From Candidatus Gastranaerophilales bacterium (GTDB lineage: Bacteria; Cyanobacteriota; Vampirovibrionia; Gastranaerophilales; Gastranaerophilaceae), in NCBI GenBank assembly GCA_944326915.1, contig CALVFT010000001.1, positions 62,001-126,000 of the forward strand: a stretch of 64,000 nt of DNA, read 5' to 3'. Under the pieces are notes generated by a model that saw nothing but the letters and a program-made list of their open reading frames with translations, did no database searches and was not told the origin of the DNA. Both the position numbers and the translations under genes were made by a program. Every line of letters starts with the position of its first letter. The first letter of the stretch is position 1. Below, one piece after another: positions 51,466 through 60,413 of the stretch.

Positions 51466-53009
51466 TTTATTTCCATATCATTAACAATTAAAACTTGAAT
51501 TTCACCAGGTAATATCTTTTCTGTTATTTTACCCTTTCCAATTATCGGAATACTTCTTATTTTTACAGGTATTACCATGTTGCTTTCTTTCAATTTAGGA
51601 ACTTTTACTTCTGCATTAACATAATCTCTAAAATTTAAGTTACCTATTACGAGAACACTTTTGCCATCATAAGAAAGAGCGTAAGCAAATATACTTTGAG
51701 AATTTGTCTTTAAAGGAACAAAATTTCCTCTTGTAATGTTAGGATAAAAACGTTTTTTAAAACCATTAGCCATAATAAAATTGTCTAAAAGATTTCTATC
51801 CTTGCCCTGCAATGCTCTTGAGAAATTAAAGATATCAATTTTACCCCTATGAACAAAATAATAATCATCATCTGTAAAAGTTTTTAGAGCCTTTTTATTA
51901 GCCCAGTTATAAATGTAGTTGTCCCCGGTATCAAAGCCGTCTACAAAATAAGAATTGATAGGCAAAGTTGCGTTTAACCATATAATCATTTCACTAAATG
52001 CTGAGCCATTAATCAAAATAGGACTCAATTCATCATGCGTAGTAAAACTTGCAATCACAGATTTTGGCGAAGAGTATTTAGTCTGCAAATCTTTCACAGC
52101 ATAAATTCTATCATATAGTTCTTTAGAATTTTTCCAATTTTTTAACTCAAAGAAACTACCATAATACCCATCAAATCCTGCTTCTAACAATTTATTGTAC
52201 GGAGTAAAGATAGCTCCCTGCGCAACAGGTTCAGTCCAAGATTCTGAAGCCTCTGCAAGCCACAAAAACTGAGGATCTTTTTTTCTTGAATAAGATATTA
52301 ATTCCTTCCAAAAATTTGCAGGTTTTAGAGTTGCCACATCAGCTCTTATACCGTCTGCACCAAGTCCTATAACCATATCTACAAATTCTTTATAAACATT
52401 ATACACATCTCTATTTATGCTTAATTCAGTACCAGCATCAAACAATCTTACATCTGTCCAATCAACAGGAACAATAGGTTGCCCTGCTTTATCTTTCATA
52501 AACAATTCCGGTCTTTGCAAATACCAATCATATGAACCACAAGAAGGTAAGTCTATCATTACTCTTATACCTCTTTTATGAGCTTCGTTAATGAATTTAC
52601 GTGCTTGATCATCGATTGACATTGCACTTTTTTCACTTTTTAGTTGAGGATTCAATGAATTAAGAGAAGACGCAGCATACAAAGATCCAGCTGTTCCAAG
52701 AGCTTTAGTTTTTCCTACAGGAGTAATCGGCATAACATGTATCATATTTACACCTTTTAGACGGAGTTCCTCCAATTTCCCTATAGCATTTAAAAAAGTA
52801 CCACTTTCTTCTCCTTCATCAAAATCAATTATGCCATTTTTATTTGTATCTTGTGCATTAAAAGTTCTTAAGTTAATTTCGTATATAATAGCTGCATTAT
52901 TCTCAAACATTTTTTTTGAATCATTTAACCAAACATCTTGAGCAAATGATGCTTGAGAAAACAATAAAGAACAACAAGCTACTATAAATAGACTTTTTAA
53001 ATTTTTCAT
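51462..53009 (-). CDS. Secreted GH13 alpha-amylase family glycoside hydrolase
   Basis: 515 residues with a signal peptide (MKNLKSLFIVACCSLLFSQASFAQD). Acts on alpha-glucans outside the cytoplasm. Catalytic-domain motifs: IYEINLRTFN, an EF-hand-like calcium loop DTNKNGIIDFDE, MIHVMPITPVG, RVMIDLPSCGSYDW, the nucleophile Asp in GIRADVATL, the acid/base Glu in WLAEASES, and the third Asp in TTHDELSP (usual NHD). A C-terminal beta domain follows (SYDGKSVLVIGNLNFRDYV). The first conserved Asn/His (DxVxNH) is replaced by LPSCGS, so the specificity may be unusual. AAGGGGAG precedes the ATG. Divergent from the ROK sugar kinase gene, which suggests joint use of starch-derived sugars. Confidence 0.88.
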   Translation of the reverse strand: MKNLKSLFIVACCSLLFSQASFAQDVWLNDSKKMFENNAAIIYEINLRTFNAQDTNKNGIIDFDEGEESGTFLNAIGKLEELRLKGVNMIHVMPITPVGKTKALGTAGSLYAASSLNSLNPQLKSEKSAMSIDDQARKFINEAHKRGIRVMIDLPSCGSYDWYLQRPELFMKDKAGQPIVPVDWTDVRLFDAGTELSINRDVYNVYKEFVDMVIGLGADGIRADVATLKPANFWKELISYSRKKDPQFLWLAEASESWTEPVAQGAIFTPYNKLLEAGFDGYYGSFFELKNWKNSKELYDRIYAVKDLQTKYSSPKSVIASFTTHDELSPILINGSAFSEMIIWLNATLPINSYFVDGFDTGDNYIYNWANKKALKTFTDDDYYFVHRGKIDIFNFSRALQGKDRNLLDNFIMANGFKKRFYPNITRGNFVPLKTNSQSIFAYALSYDGKSVLVIGNLNFRDYVNAEVKVPKLKESNMVIPVKIRSIPIIGKGKITEKILPGEIQVLIVNDMEIK

Positions 53010-53110
53010 AACACTCTCCCCTTCTTAGAACATGCTAACAGATTTTTATCCTTTTTGCAAATATCCTAACCATATGGAAAAAAATCATTTTTTATATATA
53101 ATTGTAATAT

Positions 53111-54070
53111 ATGAAAAAATATTCTATTGGAATTGATTTAGGTGGCACAAAAATTTTAATTGCACTTGTGGATAGAACCACAGGACAAGTTGTTTCATAC
53201 ATAAAGAAAAAGACAAAAAAAGAAAAAGGCCCTAAAAATATCATAAAAAAAATGATAGATGGCATTGATGAGTTGATGGAACAATGCAATGAAACATTAG
53301 ATAATATAAGTTCTATCGGAGTCGGCTCTGCAGGACAAAATGACAGAGAAAATGGTATTGTTATTGCAGCTCCAAACTTGGATTGTTACGATTTAAATAT
53401 AAAACAAATCCTACAAGACAAATATAACATTCCTGTGTTTTTGGGTAACGATGTTGAAGTCGCAACGATAGGCGAAATGAAATTTGGAGCAGCTAAAAAT
53501 TGTAAAGATTTTGTATGCATTTTTGTTGGTACAGGAGTTGGATCTTGTATCGTAAAAGATGGAAAAATTATTATTGGAGCTACAGGTACTGCTGGTGAAA
53601 TCGGTCATATGATAGTGGATTTAAATGGCAGACAATGTGCTTGTGGAGCTCATGGCTGTCTTGAAGCTTATGCATCACGTTCTGCAATAGAGAGAAGAAT
53701 TGAAGGTGCACTAAAAAAAGGTAGACCGTCATGTATACTCGAGTTTTTAGAACCTGGCAAATCAATTACTTCAAGCATGATACAAAAATCAATTGAAAAA
53801 GAAGATGAGCTTGTAATGCAATGTGTCGCAGAAGCCTCAGAATATTTGTCAGGTGGGATTGCTAGTATAATAAATTTTATAAATCCTGAACTTGTAGTTC
53901 TTGGAGGCGGATTAATTGAAGCAGTAGACTTTTTCTACCAAAAGACAATAAAAAAAGCAAAAGCAAAATCATTACCGGTACCAGCTGCTAAAATTCAATT
54001 TAAAAAAGCAGCACTCGGTGATTTTTCAGGTGTAATAGGTGCCGCATTTTTAGAAGACAGAGGATGGTAA
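53111..54070 (+). CDS. glk: ROK family sugar kinase (glucokinase)
   Basis: Phosphorylates glucose or a related hexose with ATP. 319 residues: ATP motif IGIDLGGTKILIALVD, GVGSAGQND, the catalytic Asp in VFLGNDVEVATIGEMKFG, FVGTGVGSCIVKDG, GATGTAGEIGHMIVD with the zinc-linked His, the ROK zinc motif CACGAHGCLEAYAS, and LGGGLIEA. It is the first of a run with heptosyltransferase, GGDEF, thiL and ispD genes. TATAAT lies 9 nt before the ATG and there is no Shine-Dalgarno, so the transcript may be leaderless. Glucose is inferred; N-acetylhexosamines are possible in this family. Confidence 0.9.
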   Translation: MKKYSIGIDLGGTKILIALVDRTTGQVVSYIKKKTKKEKGPKNIIKKMIDGIDELMEQCNETLDNISSIGVGSAGQNDRENGIVIAAPNLDCYDLNIKQILQDKYNIPVFLGNDVEVATIGEMKFGAAKNCKDFVCIFVGTGVGSCIVKDGKIIIGATGTAGEIGHMIVDLNGRQCACGAHGCLEAYASRSAIERRIEGALKKGRPSCILEFLEPGKSITSSMIQKSIEKEDELVMQCVAEASEYLSGGIASIINFINPELVVLGGGLIEAVDFFYQKTIKKAKAKSLPVPAAKIQFKKAALGDFSGVIGAAFLEDRGW

Positions 54071-54075
54071 ACTAA

Positions 54076-55140
54076 ATGACAAGCAAACCTAAAAAAGTTC
54101 TTATAGTAAGACTTTCATCTCTTGGAGACGTAATTTTTACAGTCCCTTTAGCGAATCAACTAAAGAAAAACGGATACGAAGTCGGTTGGATTGTTTCTGA
54201 AAAAGGAATAGATATAGTAAAAAACAACCCTAGTGTTGATCATACATATCTATGTCCGCTACAAAAATGGAAGAAAAAAGGGTTTTCACTAGAAAACTTT
54301 AAAGAATTTTTATCCATCCTAAAAGAAGTCAGAAAAGAAAAATATGACATTGCAATCGATTCACAACAAATGTTCAAAAGTCTATATTGGATGCTGACTT
54401 GCGGTGCAAAAAGAAGAATTACGGTTAAAGGAGCAAGAGAATTTGCAGATTTTGGAGGAAACGAACATATTCAAAACCCATACAAAGAAGACTTTTCTGT
54501 TCATGCTGTAGAAATGAATTATGCATTTGCAAGACATATTGGTGTCGAGCCTGACGGGGTAAAATTTACTCTACCTCCATCAAGTGAAGAAACTATTAAA
54601 AAAGTTGATAATCTTCTATCAAATTTGGATACTACAAAGCCGATTGTTGTAATTTGCCCTGCCACTACTTGGAGATTAAAACACTGGGATAAAGATAATT
54701 GGAAAGAAGTTGTAAAATACTTAGAAAATAAGTGTTCACTTATCTTCAGTGGAACAGAAAAAGATAAAGAGCTTATTTCATACATTGGTGGAGATAATCA
54801 TATTAATCTCGCAGGAAAAACTAACGTAAAAGATCTTATTGAAATATTTAAAAGAGCAGATCTTGTTATGGCACCTGATTCAGGTAGTGCTCACGTCGCT
54901 TGGGCAACAGGCAAACCTGCTGTAATTTCTATTTTTACCTGCACACCACCATCTTTATATGGGGCATATGGCAATAAAGATAAATATTTTGCAGTAAATG
55001 GAAACCTAGAGTGTCAGCCTTGTTTTACAAAATCCTGCCCAAAATTAAAAGATAAAGATAAATGCCTTAAACACCCGACACCACAAGAAATTATAAATAT
55101 TGTAAATAAGGTCTTTAATTTTGCTGAAAATGTTGTATAA
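54076..55140 (+). CDS. Lipopolysaccharide heptosyltransferase family protein (GT9)
   Basis: Adds heptose or a related sugar to the LPS inner core at the cytoplasmic face. 354 residues with the GT9 signatures VLIVRLSSLGDVIFTVPLANQL, WIVSEKGIDIV, DIAIDSQQMFKS, VICPATTWRLKHWDKDNWKEV, INLAGKTNVKDLIEIFKRADLVMAPDSGSAHVAWATGKPAVISIF. A Cys set near the end (LECQPCFTKSCPKLKDKDKCL) is common in WaaF/RfaF relatives. Supports a Gram-negative envelope with LPS. 5 nt after the ROK kinase gene; no strong ribosome-binding site. Confidence 0.92.
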   Translation: MTSKPKKVLIVRLSSLGDVIFTVPLANQLKKNGYEVGWIVSEKGIDIVKNNPSVDHTYLCPLQKWKKKGFSLENFKEFLSILKEVRKEKYDIAIDSQQMFKSLYWMLTCGAKRRITVKGAREFADFGGNEHIQNPYKEDFSVHAVEMNYAFARHIGVEPDGVKFTLPPSSEETIKKVDNLLSNLDTTKPIVVICPATTWRLKHWDKDNWKEVVKYLENKCSLIFSGTEKDKELISYIGGDNHINLAGKTNVKDLIEIFKRADLVMAPDSGSAHVAWATGKPAVISIFTCTPPSLYGAYGNKDKYFAVNGNLECQPCFTKSCPKLKDKDKCLKHPTPQEIINIVNKVFNFAENVV

Positions 55141-55183
55141 TATGAACAGATTGAGTCTATAAGCTCTATAAACAGGAGTCAAT

Positions 55184-57088
55184 GTGAATTTCTTCGATAG
55201 AATAAAAGAATTAAAGATGATGATTTCAGAAGTAGAAAGCACTATCTACGGAGAAAAACAAGACTATCTTGAAGTCTATGAAAGAAACATTCAGCTTGAA
55301 AAAGAAATTCAACAACGTACAATGGAGTTAAACATCGCAAACAAAAGAATGCTGACACTTCAACATATTCTAGACATGATGAATTCTGCAAAACCTCTCC
55401 AAAGTGTCCTTGAAACAATAGTCAATAGTATTCAAGGAGAACTTGGGTATATGCATTGCAATATTTTGCAAAAATTTGAAGATGAAGACGGCGAATACTT
55501 AATGGTAATTGCACAATCTAATGATGCTTCTATTCAAAGAGTCAGCAGAATGATTAAAATTCCAATACAGACAAGGAAATTAAGATACGACCAAAACAGT
55601 ATTTATGCTGAGACTCTTAAAGAAAAGAAAATTTTACAGACAACTGATCTTGGAGGAACTTTAAAATCAGTTGCGCCAGATGTGCCAGAAGACGTTATTA
55701 ACGAAATTATGGAAGGAAGTACAAGTAAATCAATAATTACGGTTCCACTGTATTCCAGAAATAAACATTTCGGTTGGTTTAATGTATTTTCAGAAAGAAA
55801 AGAACTCACTGATGGAGAGGTAACTTTTCTTACTATGTTTGCTCAACAAATTGAAATGGCAATTACTATTGCAGACCTGTTTGAGGCTGTAAAAGAACAA
55901 GCAATAACTGACGGACTTACAGGACTTTATAACAGAAGATATTTTGAAGAATACTTGAAAAAAGAAGTTAAGCGTTCACTTCGTCAACAACAACCTATAA
56001 GTATTATCGGGATTGATTTAGATTTCTTAAAACAAATTAATGACAAATTTGGTCACGCATATGGTGACTTAGCTATAAAAACAGTAGCTGATATTCTAAA
56101 GAAAAACGCTCGTTCAATTGATACTGCGGCAAGAATGGGTGGTGAAGAATTCAACGTAATTCTTCCAGGCATTGAATCAGACGGTGCAATGGTAGCTGCA
56201 GAAAGAATTCGAAAAGCCATAGAAGAAACTGAACTCGATACAATTGGAAATATCACAGCCAGCATAGGTGTAGCAACATTCCTTGAACATTCTGATAATA
56301 TCGAAGAAATTTTAGAACTTACAGACCAAGCAATGTACCAGTCAAAACGAGACGGAAGAAACCGAGTAACACTTGCAAAACCAATTACGGAAACAAGCTG
56401 GCAAGAAATAGCTATTAATACATTCGTAGATATTTTATCTAAGCATAATATGCCTATTTCAAAAGACTTATCAGATGAGTTGTGTAATAAACTCAAAAAT
56501 GCTGAACAGAACAGTCAAATGCCTAAAGAAGCCCTTTTTTCTGTTGCGGACATTCTTACCCAAACATACAACCCACTACATTCTAAAGGTGTTATAAAAT
56601 CAAAAGTTCAGATTGCGGTAAGTCTTGCAAAAAGATTTGATCTTCCAAAATCTGATATCGATAATTTAAGGGTTGCTATGCTTTTATACGATATTGGGAA
56701 TTTAATGCTTCCTCAAGAATTACTACAGAAAGTCACTCCTTTAACAGAAGAAGAAAAAAATCACATAAAAGAACACCCAATAATCGCTGCTAGAGAAATA
56801 CTTAAACCTATTTCATATATCCAAGATATTATACCTATAGTTGAACATCACCATGAAAACTGGGATGGCAGCGGATATCCAGGAAAAATTTCAAAAGAAG
56901 AAATCCCTATGACTTCTCAAATTATATTGATTGTAGATGCTTATTTTGCGTTGACTGAACAAAGAACTTATCGTTCAGAGCTTAGCCCTAGAGATGCTTT
57001 AGAAATTATAAAACAAGATTCAGGCAAAAAATGGAATGCCGCATTAGTTCAGGAATTTGTAACCCTTATTGAAAATGATTTAGCATAA
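55184..57088 (+). CDS. GAF-GGDEF-HD-GYP protein; diguanylate cyclase with degenerate HD-GYP
   Basis: 634 residues, GTG start with AGGAG. N-terminal coiled coil (about 1-60), a GAF-like sensor (about 65-230), a GGDEF domain (about 240-395) with the active site MGGEEF (319-323) and the inhibitory RxxD site RSID five residues before it, then an HD-GYP domain (about 455-630). In the latter the GYP half is intact (HHHENWDGSGYP from 555, KEHP earlier), but the catalytic HD is YD (LYDIGN, 502-503 for LHDIGK). Loss of the metal His predicts a weak or dead phosphodiesterase, so the protein should make c-di-GMP and perhaps sense it. No TM helix. c-di-GMP often controls pili; the prepilins are in the same window. 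Confidence 0.92.
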   Translation: MNFFDRIKELKMMISEVESTIYGEKQDYLEVYERNIQLEKEIQQRTMELNIANKRMLTLQHILDMMNSAKPLQSVLETIVNSIQGELGYMHCNILQKFEDEDGEYLMVIAQSNDASIQRVSRMIKIPIQTRKLRYDQNSIYAETLKEKKILQTTDLGGTLKSVAPDVPEDVINEIMEGSTSKSIITVPLYSRNKHFGWFNVFSERKELTDGEVTFLTMFAQQIEMAITIADLFEAVKEQAITDGLTGLYNRRYFEEYLKKEVKRSLRQQQPISIIGIDLDFLKQINDKFGHAYGDLAIKTVADILKKNARSIDTAARMGGEEFNVILPGIESDGAMVAAERIRKAIEETELDTIGNITASIGVATFLEHSDNIEEILELTDQAMYQSKRDGRNRVTLAKPITETSWQEIAINTFVDILSKHNMPISKDLSDELCNKLKNAEQNSQMPKEALFSVADILTQTYNPLHSKGVIKSKVQIAVSLAKRFDLPKSDIDNLRVAMLLYDIGNLMLPQELLQKVTPLTEEEKNHIKEHPIIAAREILKPISYIQDIIPIVEHHHENWDGSGYPGKISKEEIPMTSQIILIVDAYFALTEQRTYRSELSPRDALEIIKQDSGKKWNAALVQEFVTLIENDLA

Positions 57089-57102
57089 ATTAGTGAAATA
57101 AA

Positions 57103-58023
57103 ATGAAAGAAAAAGAACTTATACAAATCATCACAAAAACACTAGATTCAAAGTATATCGGGGATGATTGTGCATATTTAAAGGATCTTGGAATTACTAT
57201 CTCACAAGACAGTCTTGTCGAAGATGTTCATTTTAAACTTTCGTATATGACACCATTCCAACTTGGATACAAGGCAGTTATGGTAAACATCAGCGATATT
57301 TGTGCGAGTGGAGCAGAGCCGAAATACCTAACGATATCACTATCTTTGCCAAAAGATACACAAAATAGTTTTGTAAAAGATTTTTATGAGGGTGCAAAAT
57401 TCGCAGCAAACGGAGTAGAAATAGTAGGAGGAGATATCACCGGAGGTGATAAGGTATTTATATCAATTACTGCAATCGGATCAAGTAAAAATAGAAAAAT
57501 ATCATCGAGGAAAAATGCACAAGCAGGACAAAAAATTATCGTATCAGGCCCACATGGTTCATCTGCAGCCGGATTAAAATTGTTATTAGACAATCAACAT
57601 ACTCCACAAACTCTTATAAATGCTCATCTTATGCCCAAAGCACAAGTTGAATTTTCAAAAAAAATAGCGACAGCTGCAACTTCTGATTACGCGATGATGG
57701 ATAGTTCTGACGGACTTATGGATGCATTGTCACAAATCGCACAAGCAAGCAACGTCAAAATGTCAATCGATTTTAGTAAAATTCCATTTGATAAAGAAAT
57801 TAAAATATTCAATAACTGGCAAGATTTAGTATTTTATGGTGGAGAAGATTATCAAATTATTGCAACAATAGAAGAAGGGTTATTGAAAAAACTACACGGT
57901 TATACAATAATTGGAGAGGTGGAAAAAGCCGAAAAAGATTTTGGAGTAGAAGTAAACTATGAAAACCACAAAGAATTTTATACTCCAAAACAAATTGATG
58001 AAAAATTGTACAATCATTTTTAA
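57103..58023 (+). CDS. thiL: Thiamine-monophosphate kinase
   Basis: TMP + ATP to thiamine diphosphate, the cofactor of the DXS-like enzyme among others. 306 residues: IGDDCAYL, SQDSLVEDVHFKLSYMTPFQLGYKAVMVNISDICASGAEPKYLTISLSLP in outline, GGDITGGDKVFISITAIG, VSGPHGSSAAGLKLL, DSSDGLMDALSQIAQAS and FYGGEDYQIIATI. These are the ATP, TMP and Mg sites of the PurM/ThiL fold. 14 nt downstream of the GGDEF gene; ispD follows 13 nt later, with its own AAGGAG. Confidence 0.95.
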   Translation: MKEKELIQIITKTLDSKYIGDDCAYLKDLGITISQDSLVEDVHFKLSYMTPFQLGYKAVMVNISDICASGAEPKYLTISLSLPKDTQNSFVKDFYEGAKFAANGVEIVGGDITGGDKVFISITAIGSSKNRKISSRKNAQAGQKIIVSGPHGSSAAGLKLLLDNQHTPQTLINAHLMPKAQVEFSKKIATAATSDYAMMDSSDGLMDALSQIAQASNVKMSIDFSKIPFDKEIKIFNNWQDLVFYGGEDYQIIATIEEGLLKKLHGYTIIGEVEKAEKDFGVEVNYENHKEFYTPKQIDEKLYNHF

Positions 58024-58036
58024 GGAGTAGCAAAAA

Positions 58037-58702
58037 ATGAGTTTTACTTGGAGAGTAAATGCAATAATTCCTGCAGGAGGAACATCTTCTCGTTTTGGAA
58101 ATAAAAACAAACTCTTAGAAAAAATTAATGACAAAGAGGTTATAAAATATACAGTAGAAGCTTTTGAGAATTCGAATGTAGATGAAATTATAATCTGTGC
58201 AAACATAAGTATTATTGAAGAACTTGAAAATATATTCAAAGATTTCAAAAAAGTAAAAATCATTCAAGGCGGAGAAACAAGACAGGCATCAGTATATAAT
58301 GGTCTAAAAGAATCAGCTTGTGATTACGTACTTATTCATGACGGTGCGAGACCTATGATTTCTACAGATCTCATTAACCAGACTATAGAAATGGTCAAAG
58401 ATAAAAAAGCCCTCACTGTCGCAACCAAAACTATTGATACAATAAAAGAAGTTGTACATGGAAAAATAATAAGAACAATTGACAGAGCTAAATTGTATAA
58501 TACCCAAACTCCACAAGCATTTGAATATCAACTTATAAAGTCTGCTCATGAACAATTAAAGAATAAAAATTTCACTGATGATGCAGGAATGCTTGAGGCT
58601 CTGGGAGAAGATGTCTACATACTCGATGGCAGCTATAAAAATATAAAAATTACAACCCAAAATGATATCGATATTGCTAAAATTTATCTGACTGAAAATT
58701 AA
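58037..58702 (+). CDS. ispD: 2-C-methyl-D-erythritol 4-phosphate cytidylyltransferase
   Basis: Third step of the MEP pathway: MEP + CTP to CDP-ME. 221 residues with the nucleotide-binding loop AIIPAGGTSSRFGNKNK, QGGETRQASVYNGL, VLIHDGARPMIS, ATKTIDTIKEV, DRAKLYNTQTPQAFEY, FTDDAGMLEALGEDVYILDG and the C-terminal IKITTQNDIDIAKI. All catalytic Lys/Arg/Asp of the family appear present. AAGGAG precedes the ATG. Last gene of the run that begins with the ROK kinase; a hairpin follows. Confidence 0.96.
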   Translation: MSFTWRVNAIIPAGGTSSRFGNKNKLLEKINDKEVIKYTVEAFENSNVDEIIICANISIIEELENIFKDFKKVKIIQGGETRQASVYNGLKESACDYVLIHDGARPMISTDLINQTIEMVKDKKALTVATKTIDTIKEVVHGKIIRTIDRAKLYNTQTPQAFEYQLIKSAHEQLKNKNFTDDAGMLEALGEDVYILDGSYKNIKITTQNDIDIAKIYLTEN

Positions 58703-58732
58703 TGAAAAATAGTATTAATAAAATATAAAAAG

Positions 58733-58763
58733 AAAGTCTCTTGGATTTACCAGAGACTTTTTC
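58733..58763 (+). terminator. Terminator of the ispD transcript
   Basis: AAAGTCTC and GAGACTTT form the core of a hairpin with a bulge near the loop (TTGG/CCA), followed by TTTCTTC, about 30 nt after the ispD stop. Confidence 0.75.
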
Positions 58764-58844
58764 TTCACATTCACCTAACCTACTAATTTTAAGCTCCCTA
58801 TTTACCTTTTACTTTAAATATGAGGAATCATCTATTTTTTTAAT

Positions 58845-60263
58845 TTATGCAACTTGTTCTTGTTTCTTCGGTAAAGGAAGAGTTAGACCTGCTTCTTCCA
58901 AAGCACCAACTAGTGCTAAGTAATCTTTACCAAAGTAATCTTTTCCTTTAATTCTGATTTTGAAACCTTTGAAGTTTCCATTTTCATCTTTTACGATTTC
59001 AACACCTTCAGGTAATTCTTTTATGTCATCTCTACCTGTGCAATCTTGAATATCTTTGATAAAAGTTGCTTTTTCTCTAGCTATTACTTCTGCTTGTTTT
59101 TTAGCAGTTTGAGCTTTTTTTGCGTCTTCATTTCTTTTTGCTTGAGCTTTTTTATTTGCGTCTTCTTTTTCTGCCTTAGCTTCTTTGTTTTTTACTTGAG
59201 AAGCATTTTGAGCTTCTTTCGCTACAATTTTATTATAAATAGCTTCGATATTTTCTTGAACTTTATCATTATTAGTAACTATAGCTGATAATTCTGCTCT
59301 AACATTAGCTTCTTCTCTAGTTACATCAAGTCCGTTTAATTCAGCTCTTTTTACAAGCATATCAAGAATATGTTTACCAAGAACTTCTTTTTGAGAAGCA
59401 TCAGCATCCCACAAGAATGATTCTATAAAACTTGAATCTTGAGAAAATCTATTACCTGAGCCTGCAAAGGATTCTTTCCAACGAGTCATAACTTCAACAA
59501 CGTTACTTTCGTCTATACTTGTAACTGCTGCTTCAAATTTTTCATCATCAGTACCATACCAAGCAGATATACCATCAGCAAAAGCTAAACAAATATCTTG
59601 AACTTCTCTTGAAGTAGGTTTTGCTAAAGAAGAAGGTCTTCCATCTGCATCATACTCAGACTCTACATCTGTACCTGTAGAATCTCCAGCCCCAGACGCT
59701 CCGCCATTTGATGAACCGGAATTATCATCAGTTCCATCTGTAGCATCATCATTTGAAGATGCAGAACCAGCTTCATCTTGAAGTTCTTTTGCAATAGCAT
59801 CAGCTAAATCACTAGCTTCTTTTTGTAAATCAAGAATTTGTTGTTGAATTTTTTCAACATTTGATTTTACTTCATCAATATTTGATGCATTAAGTTTACT
59901 CATTACTGATTGTAAATCTTGTTGAACTTTCTTTATTTTTTCTATAAGAGCATTTACTCTTGATTTTTGAGATTCATTTAATTTATCAGATTGTAATACA
60001 GCACTTAATTGAGAAATCATTGAATTCAATGCGTTGTTAGCACTTGCTGCAGCCATTGATGTCATATCAATTTTTGCTTGAGTAGCACCCATTTGCATTG
60101 CATTTTGTATACCTAATCTTGCTAAAGGATCCATCATAGGATTTGTACTGTTAGGATTGATGATACCATACAACATTGGATTAAATCTTCCTAAAGTATT
60201 CATGTTACATGCCAAGAATGGTTCTAAACCACTATAATATGATGTAATTGGCAAATTAAACAT
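58845..60263 (-). CDS. Coiled-coil protein of unknown function (472 aa)
   Basis: Not recognised. The frame opens at 60341, but AAGGGG before the ATG at 60263 (MFNLPITSYYSGLEPF) is preferred. Layout: a Pro/Asn/Met-rich N-terminus (to about 50), a long coiled coil (about 55-165: LSAVLQSDKLNESQKSRVNALIEKIKK ...), an acidic Ser/Gly/Asp-rich linker (about 170-205), a helical domain (about 215-345), an Ala/Lys/Glu/Asn-rich coil (about 350-405) and a compact C-terminal part (IKDIQDCTGRDDIKELPEGVEIVK, FKIRIKGKDYFGKDYLALV). No signal peptide or TM. It resembles the 905- and 947-residue proteins in composition and layout; a shared role is possible but unproven. Confidence 0.8.
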   Translation of the reverse strand: MFNLPITSYYSGLEPFLACNMNTLGRFNPMLYGIINPNSTNPMMDPLARLGIQNAMQMGATQAKIDMTSMAAASANNALNSMISQLSAVLQSDKLNESQKSRVNALIEKIKKVQQDLQSVMSKLNASNIDEVKSNVEKIQQQILDLQKEASDLADAIAKELQDEAGSASSNDDATDGTDDNSGSSNGGASGAGDSTGTDVESEYDADGRPSSLAKPTSREVQDICLAFADGISAWYGTDDEKFEAAVTSIDESNVVEVMTRWKESFAGSGNRFSQDSSFIESFLWDADASQKEVLGKHILDMLVKRAELNGLDVTREEANVRAELSAIVTNNDKVQENIEAIYNKIVAKEAQNASQVKNKEAKAEKEDANKKAQAKRNEDAKKAQTAKKQAEVIAREKATFIKDIQDCTGRDDIKELPEGVEIVKDENGNFKGFKIRIKGKDYFGKDYLALVGALEEAGLTLPLPKKQEQVA

Positions 60264-60413
60264 TTCCTTGATCCCCTTAATTTTATTCCCCGTACTTATA
60301 TAAAGATTTTTTGAAATAAAAAATTGACAAAAAGGATACAAATTAGATATACAAATTTAGTAATCCCTTTAATATCAAGGATTTTTAATATTAATATTTC
60401 TTAACAATATACT

